Assembly: GCF_025175675.1 (NCBI RefSeq)
Contig: NZ_JANIOA010000035.1
Location: 1 to 46,508, forward strand
Direction: 5' to 3'
DNA length: 46,508 bases
Source: Sedimenticola hydrogenitrophicus
Lineage (GTDB): Bacteria > Pseudomonadota > Gammaproteobacteria > Chromatiales > Chromatiaceae
Every line of letters starts with the position of its first letter. Position 1 is the stretch's first letter. Positions 18,134 to 25,265 of this stretch are shown one piece after another. The position numbers were made by a program, and so were the translations under genes. Below the pieces are notes generated by a model. The model was not told where the DNA came from. It searched no databases and saw nothing but the letters and a program-made list of their open reading frames with translations.

Positions 18134-18775
18134 TCAACCCGCGTCCGGCTGGTTCTCCGGCCGCGCCCGCTCGAAGGCGTCGAGACCCAGGCAGTGCCGC
18201 TCGATTGCCACGATGCGGGGATAGGGGGTCAGGTCCAGTTCGAAGCGGCGCGCGTTGTAGACCTGGGGCACCAGGCAGAGATCGGCCAGGGTGACGCGGT
18301 CGCCGAAACAGTATGGTCCGTCGCCGGCCGCCTGCTCCAGCCGCCGCTCGATGGCGCGGAATCCTTCGTCGATCCAGTGGTGGTACCAGGCCAGTTTCTG
18401 CCCTTCGTCGATGCCCAGGGTCCCTGTCAGATAGCTGAGGATGCGCAGGTTGTTCACCGGGTGGATATCGCAGGCCACCATCTGCGCCAGGGCGCGGATG
18501 TGCGCCCGCCGCAGGGCATTGCCCGGCAGCAGGGGAGGGTCCGGATGCAGTTCGTCCAGGAATTCCAAGATCGCCAGGGACTGGGACAGCACCCCGTCCT
18601 CCACCGCCAGGGCGGGGACCAGTCCCTGGGGGTTGATCGCCCGGTAGTCGTCGCCGGCCTCCTCGCCCCGCAGCAGGTTGACCCTGGCCTGTTGGTAGTC
18701 GAGCCCCTTCAGGTTGAGGGCGATGCGCACCCGGTAGGCGGCGGTGGAGCGGAAGTAGTCGTAGAGGGTGATCAT
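18134..18775 (-). CDS. maiA: Maleylacetoacetate isomerase (zeta-class GST)
   Basis: This 213-residue glutathione-dependent cis-trans isomerase turns maleylacetoacetate (or maleylpyruvate) into the fumaryl form. The N-terminal thioredoxin-like domain starts LYDYFRSTAAYRVRIALNLKG and holds the catalytic Ser/Thr region STAAYR of zeta GSTs. NPQGLVPALAVEDG and LSQSLAILEFLDE (glutathione-binding QSLAI) follow, and the C-terminal helical domain has FGDRVTLADLCLVPQVYNARRF. The start overlaps the stop of the fumarylacetoacetate hydrolase gene by four bases (ATGA), so the pair is co-translated. Confidence 0.93.
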   Translation of the reverse strand: MITLYDYFRSTAAYRVRIALNLKGLDYQQARVNLLRGEEAGDDYRAINPQGLVPALAVEDGVLSQSLAILEFLDELHPDPPLLPGNALRRAHIRALAQMVACDIHPVNNLRILSYLTGTLGIDEGQKLAWYHHWIDEGFRAIERRLEQAAGDGPYCFGDRVTLADLCLVPQVYNARRFELDLTPYPRIVAIERHCLGLDAFERARPENQPDAG

Positions 18776-19788
18776 GGCCCCGGATACCGTTCTACCGTCT
18801 GTTCTATATCGCCAAAGATGTTGTGGCCCGCCTCATCCTCCATGCGGATGCGGATGGTGTCGCCGAAATCCATGAACGGGGTCTCCGGCTTGCCGTTGTT
18901 GATGGTCTCGATCATGCGCACCTCGGCGATGCAGGAGTAGCCGACCCCGCCGTCGGCAATGGCCGAACCCCGCGCCGTGTCCTGCTTGTTGGAGACGGTG
19001 CCGGAGCCGATGACGGCACCGGCGCCCAGCGGGCGGGTCTTGGCGGCATGGGCGATCAGCCAGGGGAAGTTGAAGATCATGTCGACCCCGGCGTTGGCCC
19101 TGCCGAAGGGTCGGCCATTGTAGTCCACCAGCAACGGCAGGCCGACCCGGCCGTCCCGCCAGTGCTCGCCCAGTTCGTCCGGGGTCACCGCCACCGGAGA
19201 GAAGGCGCTGGAGGGCTTGGACTGGAAGAAGCCGAAGCCCTTTGCCAGTTCTGCCGGGATCAGGCCGCGCAGCGAGACGTCGTTGACCAGCATCAGCAGG
19301 CGGATTTGTCCGGCGGCCTGCTCCGGCGTGCAACCCATCGGCACATCGCCGGTGATCACCGCCACCTCACCCTCGAAGTCGATACCCCAGGCGGTGTCGG
19401 CCAGGCGGATCGGTTCGCGGGGGCCGAGAAAGGCGTCGGAGCCGCCCTGGTACATCAGCGGATCGTGCCAGAAGCTCTCCGGGATCTGCGCACCGCGCGC
19501 CTGGCGCACCAGCTCCACATGATTGATGTAGGCGCTGCCGTCGGCCCACTGGTAGGCGCGGGGCAGGGGAGAGGCGAGCTGATCCATATCCAGTGCGAAG
19601 CTGTCCGCTGCCGCGCCCTCGTTGAGCGCGCGATAGCGGCGCTGCAGTTCCGCTTCGCAGGTTGTCCAGTCATCCAGTGCCGCCTGCAGGGTGGGGGCTA
19701 TATCGTCGGCACGCAGTGCTCGCTCCAGGTCCCGGGAGACTACCAGCAGGACGCCGTCGCGTCCCTGTTTCAATGAAGCCAGTTTCAT
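18772..19788 (-). CDS. Fumarylacetoacetate hydrolase family protein
   Basis: This metal-dependent hydrolase is expected to split fumarylacetoacetate into fumarate and acetoacetate (or act on fumarylpyruvate). The 338-residue protein has the FAH fold. DFEGEVAVITGDVP (metal ligands Glu/Asp), VNDVSLRGLIPAELAKGFGFFQSKPSSAFSPVAV (catalytic His replaced by the substrate-loop pattern usual for the short bacterial FAHs) and GAGAVIGSGTVSNK are visible. The ATG at 19788 is preferred because AAGGA lies seven bases upstream; longer in-frame extensions run into the repeat region. It pairs by 4-bp overlap with maiA. The next gene upstream is a VOC protein, 404 bp away across repeats. Confidence 0.9.
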   Translation of the reverse strand: MKLASLKQGRDGVLLVVSRDLERALRADDIAPTLQAALDDWTTCEAELQRRYRALNEGAAADSFALDMDQLASPLPRAYQWADGSAYINHVELVRQARGAQIPESFWHDPLMYQGGSDAFLGPREPIRLADTAWGIDFEGEVAVITGDVPMGCTPEQAAGQIRLLMLVNDVSLRGLIPAELAKGFGFFQSKPSSAFSPVAVTPDELGEHWRDGRVGLPLLVDYNGRPFGRANAGVDMIFNFPWLIAHAAKTRPLGAGAVIGSGTVSNKQDTARGSAIADGGVGYSCIAEVRMIETINNGKPETPFMDFGDTIRIRMEDEAGHNIFGDIEQTVERYPGP

Positions 19789-19835
19789 CGTTTTTCCTTT
19801 TCCCGTGAGACGGGTCGTTGTCTTATAAAACCATT

Positions 19836-19868
19836 GGCCGTGAATGAACGCGAATAAACGCAGATAAC
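19836..19868. repeat. Single arm of the gccgcgaatgaacgcgaataa family
   Basis: The sequence ggccgtgaatgaacgcgaat followed by aaacgcagataac matches the arms at 11058, 16286 and 17808. As at 16286 it is directly followed by a gtaggttggggtgagc-type palindrome, so the two families have the same order and spacing at both sites. Confidence 0.7.
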
Positions 19869-19882
19869 GACTCGAACCTTCG

Positions 19883-19970
19883 GTAGGTCGGGGTGAGCGG
19901 AGCGAACCCCAACGGACGGTGGATCTATTCAACGTCATTCGTTGGGGTTCGCAGGCTCACCCCAACCTAC
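19883..19970. repeat. Palindrome of the gtaggttggggtgagc family, copy 2
   Basis: The left arm begins gtaggtcggggtgagcggag at 19883. The right arm at 19941-19970 starts gttggggttcgcaggctcac. The arms match copy 1 (16333-16420) with few differences, while the spacer between them differs. Confidence 0.8.
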
Positions 19971-20013
19971 ATGCTGCTATTTACCCATATAAAGGGCCAG
20001 TCCACGTTAACGG

Positions 20014-20170
20014 GTAGGATGGGTGGAGCGCCTTCCTCCCACGTGGCATTGCCGGCACCTTCGCGGCGCGCAACCCATCAAGTAACCGTACCCGAAGAGA
20101 TGATGGGTTACGGCGCCCGTCCCTGTGGACTGCCTTCCGTAGCGTTGCCATGCGCCTCCACCCATCCTAC
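20014..20170. repeat. Palindrome with gtaggatgggtggag arms
   Basis: The left arm gtaggatgggtggagcgcc (20014-20032) is answered by gcgcctccacccatcctac (20152-20170). Internal dyads include caacccatca and gatgggttacggcgcc. It fills the gap just downstream of the VOC gene's 3' end and may act as an mRNA-end hairpin. Confidence 0.7.
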
Positions 20171-20192
20171 GCGCTGTGGTTGATACACAGCG

Positions 20193-20729
20193 TTACTCCT
20201 TGAACTCCTTCTCGTGTAGCCAGGAGGCGTGGGTCACCACCTTCTTGGTCTTGCTCCACTCCTCCAGCATGGCTGGGGCGATGTCGTGCAACTCCTGCAG
20301 CATCTCCATGGTGGCGGTAATCGTGGTCAGTTCCAGCCGGTGACCGTTGGGATCGAAAAAGTAGATCGACTTGATAATGCCATGATCGGTGGGGCCCACC
20401 ACGTCGATGCCGTTGGATTTCAGCTGCGCCTTGGCCGCCATCAGGGCTGACTCGTCCTCCACCCGGAAGGCGATATGCTGTACCCAGTCCGGGGTGTTGG
20501 GGTCCTTGCCCATGGGCGGCGAGTTGGGTACCTCGAAAAAGGCCAGGATATTGCCCATGCCGGCATCCAGGAACAGATGCATGTAGGGGTCTGGCTCCTT
20601 GGTCGAGGGGACCCTGTCTTCCGAGATGGCCAGCAGGAAATCCATGTTGAGATTCCTGGTGTAGAACTCCACGGTCTCCCTGGCGTCTTTGCAGCGGTAT
20701 GCGACGTGATGGATCTGCTTGATTTCCAC
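20193..20729 (-). CDS. VOC-family metalloenzyme, candidate ring-cleavage dioxygenase
   Basis: The 178-residue vicinal-oxygen-chelate protein has two beta-alpha-beta-beta-beta modules. The four classic metal positions are all filled: His8 (IHHVAY), Glu66 (LAFFEVPN), His85 (VQHIAFRV) and Glu133 (HRLELTT). The family includes glyoxalase I, isomerases and extradiol dioxygenases, so the reaction is not fixed by sequence. The small two-module size resembles glyoxalase I more than classical four-module extradiol enzymes. It sits between the FAD monooxygenase/DUF2783 pair and the fumarylacetoacetate hydrolase. In this pathway the missing reaction is opening of an aromatic ring, hence the candidate role, which is an inference. 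An IKQIHHVAYRCKD start and clear ribosome site (GGAG) support the chosen ATG. Confidence 0.85.
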   Translation of the reverse strand: MEIKQIHHVAYRCKDARETVEFYTRNLNMDFLLAISEDRVPSTKEPDPYMHLFLDAGMGNILAFFEVPNSPPMGKDPNTPDWVQHIAFRVEDESALMAAKAQLKSNGIDVVGPTDHGIIKSIYFFDPNGHRLELTTITATMEMLQELHDIAPAMLEEWSKTKKVVTHASWLHEKEFKE

Positions 20730-20819
20730 AGGTGGCTCCTGTCACTTGAACGGTAAACGTAGCTACTCGCCCCAGTCCCTACTCACGGAGCACAAAGATA
20801 TGCTCGGCAAAAAGCAAAT

Positions 20820-20891
20820 AACCGCGAAGAACGCGAAGCACACGAAGGAAAGCCGAGGCTTTTTCTTGGCGTTCCTGGCGTTCTTGGCGGT
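20820..20891. repeat. Imperfect palindrome of cgcgaagaa/ttcttggcg units
   Basis: aaccgcgaagaacgcgaag (20820-20838) is answered by ttggcgttcctggcgttctt followed by ggcggtt (20865-20891). Degenerate 10-nt units resemble the 212-292 element. It lies in the 216-bp gap between the VOC and DUF2783 genes. Confidence 0.6.
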
Positions 20892-20945
20892 TACAATGCT
20901 TTTCATGGGACCTACTATGATGGGGGTGAGCAGTTACCGGAAATA

Positions 20946-21167
20946 TTAAAAAACTGTCGGTTTGTTCAGCCCTTCGGCGGCTATTTTCAACGCCTCCTCC
21001 AGGGTCTCCTCGTCACCGATCTGATTGGCCAGCAGCAGGATCAGCTTGGCATTGGCCAGCCGGCTCTGCTCCTCGCTCAGCTCCCGGTGCATCTCCACCA
21101 GGGCGTTGTAGAAGTCATCCGGACGGCTGAGGGTCGGCTGGACGTTGAGTTTGCGTGTCTCGATCAT
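20946..21167 (-). CDS. DUF2783 small protein
   Basis: The 73-residue acidic protein matches the DUF2783 pattern: LSRPDDFYNALVEMHRELSEEQS, then KLILLLANQIGDEETLEEAL. The family is known for lying next to FAD-dependent aromatic monooxygenases, as here, and could be a small partner or stabiliser; no function is proven to my knowledge. The ATG at 21167 follows AGGAG at a normal distance. A longer in-frame version starting further upstream would overlap the monooxygenase stop and lacks the family N-terminus. Confidence 0.82.
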   Translation of the reverse strand: MIETRKLNVQPTLSRPDDFYNALVEMHRELSEEQSRLANAKLILLLANQIGDEETLEEALKIAAEGLNKPTVF

Positions 21168-21180
21168 CGCTTGTGCTCCT

Positions 21181-22854
21181 TCAGATTCGGCCGGTGGCCC
21201 GCTGCAGGGCGGTTTCAATCTTTTCGCGATCCAGGCCGCGCCAGCGGGCCGCGATGTGCTGGTCGGGACGGAATAGGTAGAAGGTGCCGGGCCGGCCGTC
21301 GAAGCGCGCCTTCAGCACCCCTTTGCTGTCCGCCACCGGGTGGATGCCGGCGGGTAGTTCGAGCCGCGGGGCGGCCCCCACCACCCGGATATCAAGCGGT
21401 ACCTCCGCCCGTTCAACGAGGGTGCTCAGGGTGGTCAGCTCGCGATCGCCCAGTCCGCCATCCGTCTCCTGGGGAAAATAGAGGCCGTTGAAGCGGTTAT
21501 TGGCGATCAGTTGGAGCCACCAGTCGCCCTCGTTGACCGGGGCGTCGGTACTGGGCGTGCCGGGGGTCATTCTGCCATCAAAGGACGCCTCGTCGGAGGT
21601 GTTGAGGGGGGAGTCCCGGTACACCGCCGGCAATGAGAGGCGGCCGCTGTTGACCAGGCCGCGGGCGAACGGGTACTCCTCGGCCAGCAGCAGGGTGGCG
21701 TCGCGGAAGGTGCCGCTCATCTCGCTCTTGGGGGTGATGAAATCGGTGCTGCGGGTGGAGTTGAGCAGGTTCTCGTCGGCCGCCGCTACCCGCTCCGCAT
21801 CGTAACTGTCGAGCAGCCGTTCCGGCGCCTTGCCGTCCAGCACCAGTTTCAACTTCCACAGCAGGTTGTCGGTATCCTGGAAGCCGCTGTTGGCGCCGCG
21901 GGCGCCGAACGGTGAGACCTGGTGGGCGGCGTCGCCGACAAAGAACAGGCGACCGTGGCGGAACCGCTCCATGCGCCGGCACTGGAAGGTGTAGACCGAG
22001 GTCCACTCCAGCGCGAATTCGGTCTCCTCGCCGAGCATTGCCTTGAGTCGGGGAATGACGTTTTCGGGTTTCTTCTCCTCTTCCGGGTCGGCGTCCCAGC
22101 CAAGCTGGAAGTCGATGCGCCAGACGTTGTCCGCCTGGCGGTGCAGCAGGGTGGAGCCGCCCTGGTGGAACGGGGGATCGAACCAGAACCAGCGCTCCGG
22201 CGGAAAATCGGTCTCCATCACCACGTCGGCGATCAGGAAGCGGTCCTGGAACACCTGGCCGCTGCTTTCCAGCCCCATCATTTTACGTATACCGCTGTTG
22301 GCGCCGTCGGCCACGATCAGGTAGTCGCAGGTGAGGTGGTATTCGCCGTCCGGGGTCTCCACCCGGATCTCGACCCGATCCTCCTTCTCCTCCACGGCCG
22401 TGACCCGGCTCTTCCAGCGCAACTCGAGTTGTTCCGCCTGGCGGATCCGGTCCACCATGTACTCCTCCAGGTAGTACTGCTGCAAATTGATGAAAGCGGG
22501 CCGGTGATGGTCCGCCTCCGGCAGCAAGTTGAAGGTGTAAACCAGGTCGTCACGGAAAAATACCTTGCCGAGATTCCAGGTGATCCCCTTGTCCACCATG
22601 CGCTGTCCGCAGCCGAGACGGTCCAGTATCTCCAGAGCACGTTTGGCATAGCAGACGGCACGGGAGCCGATGCTGACGGTGTTGTTGTCGTCCAGGATCA
22701 CCGCCGGAATGCCCTGGGTGCAGGCATCCAGGCCGGCCGCCATGCCGATCGGGCCCGCACCCACCACGATCACCGGGTGGTGCACCGGGGTGGGGCTGTC
22801 CTGATCGGCCGAGTGGACATACTCGTAGACCGGGTTCTGATGGGTCTGCAACAT
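21181..22854 (-). CDS. FAD-dependent aromatic-ring monooxygenase (MhpA/PheA-like)
   Basis: This 557-residue class A flavoprotein hydroxylase is expected to use NAD(P)H and O2 to hydroxylate a phenolic acid. The N-terminal Rossmann motif VVGAGPIGMAAGLDA is at about 30-45. The NADPH/FAD-linked VADGANSGIRKMMGL is near 180, and FVGDAAHQVSPFGARGANSGFQDTDNL (GD motif) near 310. A C-terminal thioredoxin-like segment typical of the phenol-hydroxylase/MhpA group ends the protein. The DUF2783 gene starts 13 bp after its stop; the MBL-fold gene ends 64 bp upstream. The substrate is unknown: homogentisate, a hydroxyphenylacetate or a hydroxybenzoate would all suit the neighbours. Confidence 0.88.
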   Translation of the reverse strand: MLQTHQNPVYEYVHSADQDSPTPVHHPVIVVGAGPIGMAAGLDACTQGIPAVILDDNNTVSIGSRAVCYAKRALEILDRLGCGQRMVDKGITWNLGKVFFRDDLVYTFNLLPEADHHRPAFINLQQYYLEEYMVDRIRQAEQLELRWKSRVTAVEEKEDRVEIRVETPDGEYHLTCDYLIVADGANSGIRKMMGLESSGQVFQDRFLIADVVMETDFPPERWFWFDPPFHQGGSTLLHRQADNVWRIDFQLGWDADPEEEKKPENVIPRLKAMLGEETEFALEWTSVYTFQCRRMERFRHGRLFFVGDAAHQVSPFGARGANSGFQDTDNLLWKLKLVLDGKAPERLLDSYDAERVAAADENLLNSTRSTDFITPKSEMSGTFRDATLLLAEEYPFARGLVNSGRLSLPAVYRDSPLNTSDEASFDGRMTPGTPSTDAPVNEGDWWLQLIANNRFNGLYFPQETDGGLGDRELTTLSTLVERAEVPLDIRVVGAAPRLELPAGIHPVADSKGVLKARFDGRPGTFYLFRPDQHIAARWRGLDREKIETALQRATGRI

Positions 22855-22918
22855 GGGTTTTCGATCCTCCTGTTATGGCGTCTTTGCGCCTTATGCCAAG
22901 CCATCTGTTCCGGCCGGT

Positions 22919-23875
22919 TCAGAGCGCCTCCTGCAGGGCGTGCCACATCTCGGTATCGCGTTCGGCGGTCCAGATGCGCGGATCCGGATAGTCGCCCGCC
23001 TCGTCATAGGCGCGGGTGATATCGAATGGCAGACAGTGATCAAAAATCACCCAGTGGCCGAACTGCGGCTGCAGCACCTGGTAGGTCTCGGTGTAGATCT
23101 GGTTCAGCTCCTTGCCGGCGGCGCGGCCCTGCTTCACGCTCTCGAACATCTGGGTCAGGAAGTCCTGGGTGCCGCTGATGGCGGCCTCGACGGTCTCCGG
23201 GGTGGTGAGGGCATCGCCACGGCCCGGCACCAGTTTCTCCGCCCCCAGGGCGCGCAGATTGGCCAGGGTCCGGGGCCAGTCGCTCAGGTAGGCATCGCCG
23301 GTGTAGGGGGTGGCGCCGAACTCCACCAGGTCGCCGCTGAACAGTACCTTCTCGTCCGGCAGCCAGGCCACGATGTCGCCCTTGGTGTGACCGCGGCCGA
23401 TGTGCTTCAGCTCGACCCGACGCTTGCCCATCCACAGGGTCATGGAGCTTTCGAAGGTGAGGGTCGGCCAGGTGAGGCCGGGTACCGATTCCACGCCCTG
23501 GAACAGGCGCGGGAAACGCCCCACCTCGGAGTCAAAATCGAACTGGCCGCGCTCCACGATCAGGTCATAGGTCGCCTGGCTGGCGATGATGTGCTCGGCG
23601 TTGTAGGCGGAGGCGCCCATGACGCGAACGGCATGGTAGTGAGAGAGCACCACATACTTGATCGGCTTGTCGGTGACCTCGCGGATGCGCCGGATGACAT
23701 CCTGGGCCATATCCGGCGTGGCCTGGGTATCGATCACCATCACCCCGTCGTCACCGATAATGATGCCGGTATTGGGATCGCCCTCGGCAGTGTAGGCGTA
23801 CACGCCCTCGGCCAGCTTGTCGAATGAAACCGTCTTTTCCTCAACGTCTGCATGGGATGCAAATTTCTTGCTCAT
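22919..23875 (-). CDS. MBL-fold hydrolase with altered HxHxDH motif
   Basis: The 318-residue metallo-beta-lactamase-fold protein is probably cytosolic, with no signal peptide. The first motif reads SHYHAVRVMGA (near 78-87): the HxH pair of the Zn1 site is kept, but the Asp-His of the Zn2 site is Val-Arg. Other ligands are visible: His in GRGHTKGD (near 163), Asp in LFSGDLVEFG (near 180) and a late His in VIFDHCLPFD. The long C-terminal part (about 215-318) is helical. It is the first gene of the FAD-monooxygenase operon. A hydrolase for a ring-fission product, thioester or lactone is possible; the reaction is not known. Confidence 0.85.
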   Translation of the reverse strand: MSKKFASHADVEEKTVSFDKLAEGVYAYTAEGDPNTGIIIGDDGVMVIDTQATPDMAQDVIRRIREVTDKPIKYVVLSHYHAVRVMGASAYNAEHIIASQATYDLIVERGQFDFDSEVGRFPRLFQGVESVPGLTWPTLTFESSMTLWMGKRRVELKHIGRGHTKGDIVAWLPDEKVLFSGDLVEFGATPYTGDAYLSDWPRTLANLRALGAEKLVPGRGDALTTPETVEAAISGTQDFLTQMFESVKQGRAAGKELNQIYTETYQVLQPQFGHWVIFDHCLPFDITRAYDEAGDYPDPRIWTAERDTEMWHALQEAL

Positions 23876-23936
23876 CAGTGATACCTTCTGTCGTTCCGGA
23901 TCGTGGAATATTAGTTACCGGCGAAACTGTAAGTCA

Positions 23937-23987
23937 TGACAAATGTCATTTGCGGTAAATATAGTTGCAATAGAAACTAATGGCAAC
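23937..23987. promoter_or_regulatory. Dyad sequences upstream of the MBL/FAD-monooxygenase operon
   Basis: TGACA-AA-TGTCA (23937-23948) and GTTGCAAT-N8-ATGGCAAC (23964-23987, one mismatch between the arms) lie 62-112 bp upstream of the operon start. Palindromes of this size are suitable operators for the MarR regulator encoded immediately upstream. No direct evidence of binding. Confidence 0.45.
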
Positions 23988-23989
23988 AT

Positions 23990-24308
23990 TGAAAAAAGTA
24001 GGTTAATAAGGGGGCGTTCCCAATGTTGAAAAGTATAGTAGGCAGGGGCGGGGTAGGCGCTTCGGCGTGGTGTGTGGAAGGCGATAAACGCAGTTTATTG
24101 CAGCGTCTGCGGAGGGTAATGAGAGATTGCTTCGCCGCATAAACTCCGTGCAAAAGCCGGGAACGGTGCGGGTGTTCCTCGCAATGACGGCGGAAAGTAT
24201 GTCACTGAATCAAGGCTGAACAGGTGGGGCCACGCGACCGCTAAAATGACGCGCCTGTAGGCGCGGCTGTGTCCCGGGATGGACTTATGCCGCTAAAGTT
24301 GTGGAGGC
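23990..24308. other. Gene-free spacer between marR and the operon, with repeat-like sequence
   Basis: No coding frame is convincing. The stretch gagattgcttcgccgca..ctcgcaatgacg (24123-24196) looks like the dispersed gagattgcttcgtcgct type of intergenic repeat. The tgtcccgggatggacttatgcc (from 24268) resembles sequence at 2784-2803. Confidence 0.4.
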
Positions 24309-24800
24309 TCAGCTGGTAATGCAGAGTTCCCGGGCGCGCGCCTCGAGTTTGCTCAGCAGCTGATCGAACTCCTTGATCTCCCGGGCATTGAAGGGGGTGA
24401 GCAACTGGCGTTCGCGCTCCAGGGCCAGGGGAACAATCTGCTGATAGACCTTCATGCCCTTGGCGGCCAGTCTCAGTTGGGACTTGCGTCGATCCTTCTT
24501 GTCGGTCTTGCGCAGCACCCGGCCGGATTTGGTCAGGCTGGAGACGGCGCGGCTCACCTGCACCTTGTCCATGTTGGTGCGTTCACAGATTTCGTTTGCC
24601 GAGAGGGGTTGATAGTTGCCGAGCACGGCGATCACCCGCCACTCCATGATGCTGATGTTAAACCGTTCAGAGTAGATAGCGGCGATGCTGCTGGAAACAA
24701 AGTTGCTCAATACCGACAGGCGGTAAGGGATGAAGGTTTCAAGCTCGACCCTTGGTTCGTCGCCGCTTTCGTTATTGTTGGTTGTATTGTTCTGAGACAA
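24309..24800 (-). CDS. MarR-family transcriptional regulator
   Basis: The 163-residue regulator has a MarR winged helix: FNISIMEWRVIAVLGNYQPLSANEICERTNMDKVQVSRAVSSLTKSGRVLRK is recognition helix and wing, followed by DKKDRRKSQLRLAAKG. The start chosen is TTG at 24800 (LSQNNTTNNN), because GGAG lies seven bases upstream. There is no in-frame ATG before the DNA-binding domain other than far upstream in non-coding sequence. It precedes the aromatic catabolic operon on the same strand across a gap containing palindromes. By analogy with HpaR/HmgR-like MarR proteins it likely represses the operon until an aromatic acid or acyl-CoA ligand binds. The ligand is unknown. Confidence 0.87.
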   Translation of the reverse strand: MSQNNTTNNNESGDEPRVELETFIPYRLSVLSNFVSSSIAAIYSERFNISIMEWRVIAVLGNYQPLSANEICERTNMDKVQVSRAVSSLTKSGRVLRKTDKKDRRKSQLRLAAKGMKVYQQIVPLALERERQLLTPFNAREIKEFDQLLSKLEARARELCITS

Positions 24801-25021
24801 CTTGCTGCTCCATTTGACAGATGATACTAACGAGGGTGGCCGCCTGTTCCGCGTTCCACCTGCCGCGAGTATATGGCCGACAGGCCATCTGCGCAAAATC
24901 CTTGTCAGGGTACCTGTCAGATCAGACTGACCGAGTCGGCATTGTAAGCCTACTCTGTGTAATCTAGCCACTTTTCCTGCAGTGGGTCCAGGACGATGTC
25001 TTCTAACGCTGAGCAGGGCGA

Positions 25022-25122
25022 GGATCTGCCTGCTTGTTTGCCGGGACGCCGTAAACCCATCCTTGGGGGCTTGCCGTGGCCATCCATGGCCGCGGACACC
25101 CGTCAATCAAGCAGGCAGATCC
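25022..25122. repeat. Inverted-repeat element with ggatctgcctgcttg arms
   Basis: The perfect 15-bp arms are ggatctgcctgcttg (25022-25036) and caagcaggcagatcc (25108-25122). The interior has gggacgccgtaaacccatcc and ccatccatggccgcggaca, a form seen in dispersed intergenic repeats of gammaproteobacteria. No other feature is recognised in 24801-25265 apart from likely promoters for marR and dinB. Confidence 0.7.
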
Positions 25123-25265
25123 ATTCTCACAAGCCGTTGCATGTTTAGATGACGTGGCCCTGGCAGCGGGCCGGTTAACCGGGGAGTCGGGTAGTTTTTA
25201 CCCGGACGGGCGCGCGGGCTACAATCCGTAGATCGAGATACATTCACCTGACTCGCCCTGTGATA

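Noticed and set aside
16333-20170. CRISPR-like interpretation of the repeated segments
   Set aside because: The repeats are palindromic, unevenly spaced, mixed in family and without unique spacers of constant length; no cas genes are present.
20133-20192. Possible intrinsic terminator after the VOC gene
   Set aside because: The repeat arm there can form a hairpin, but no T-run follows on the minus strand, so it is not called as a terminator.
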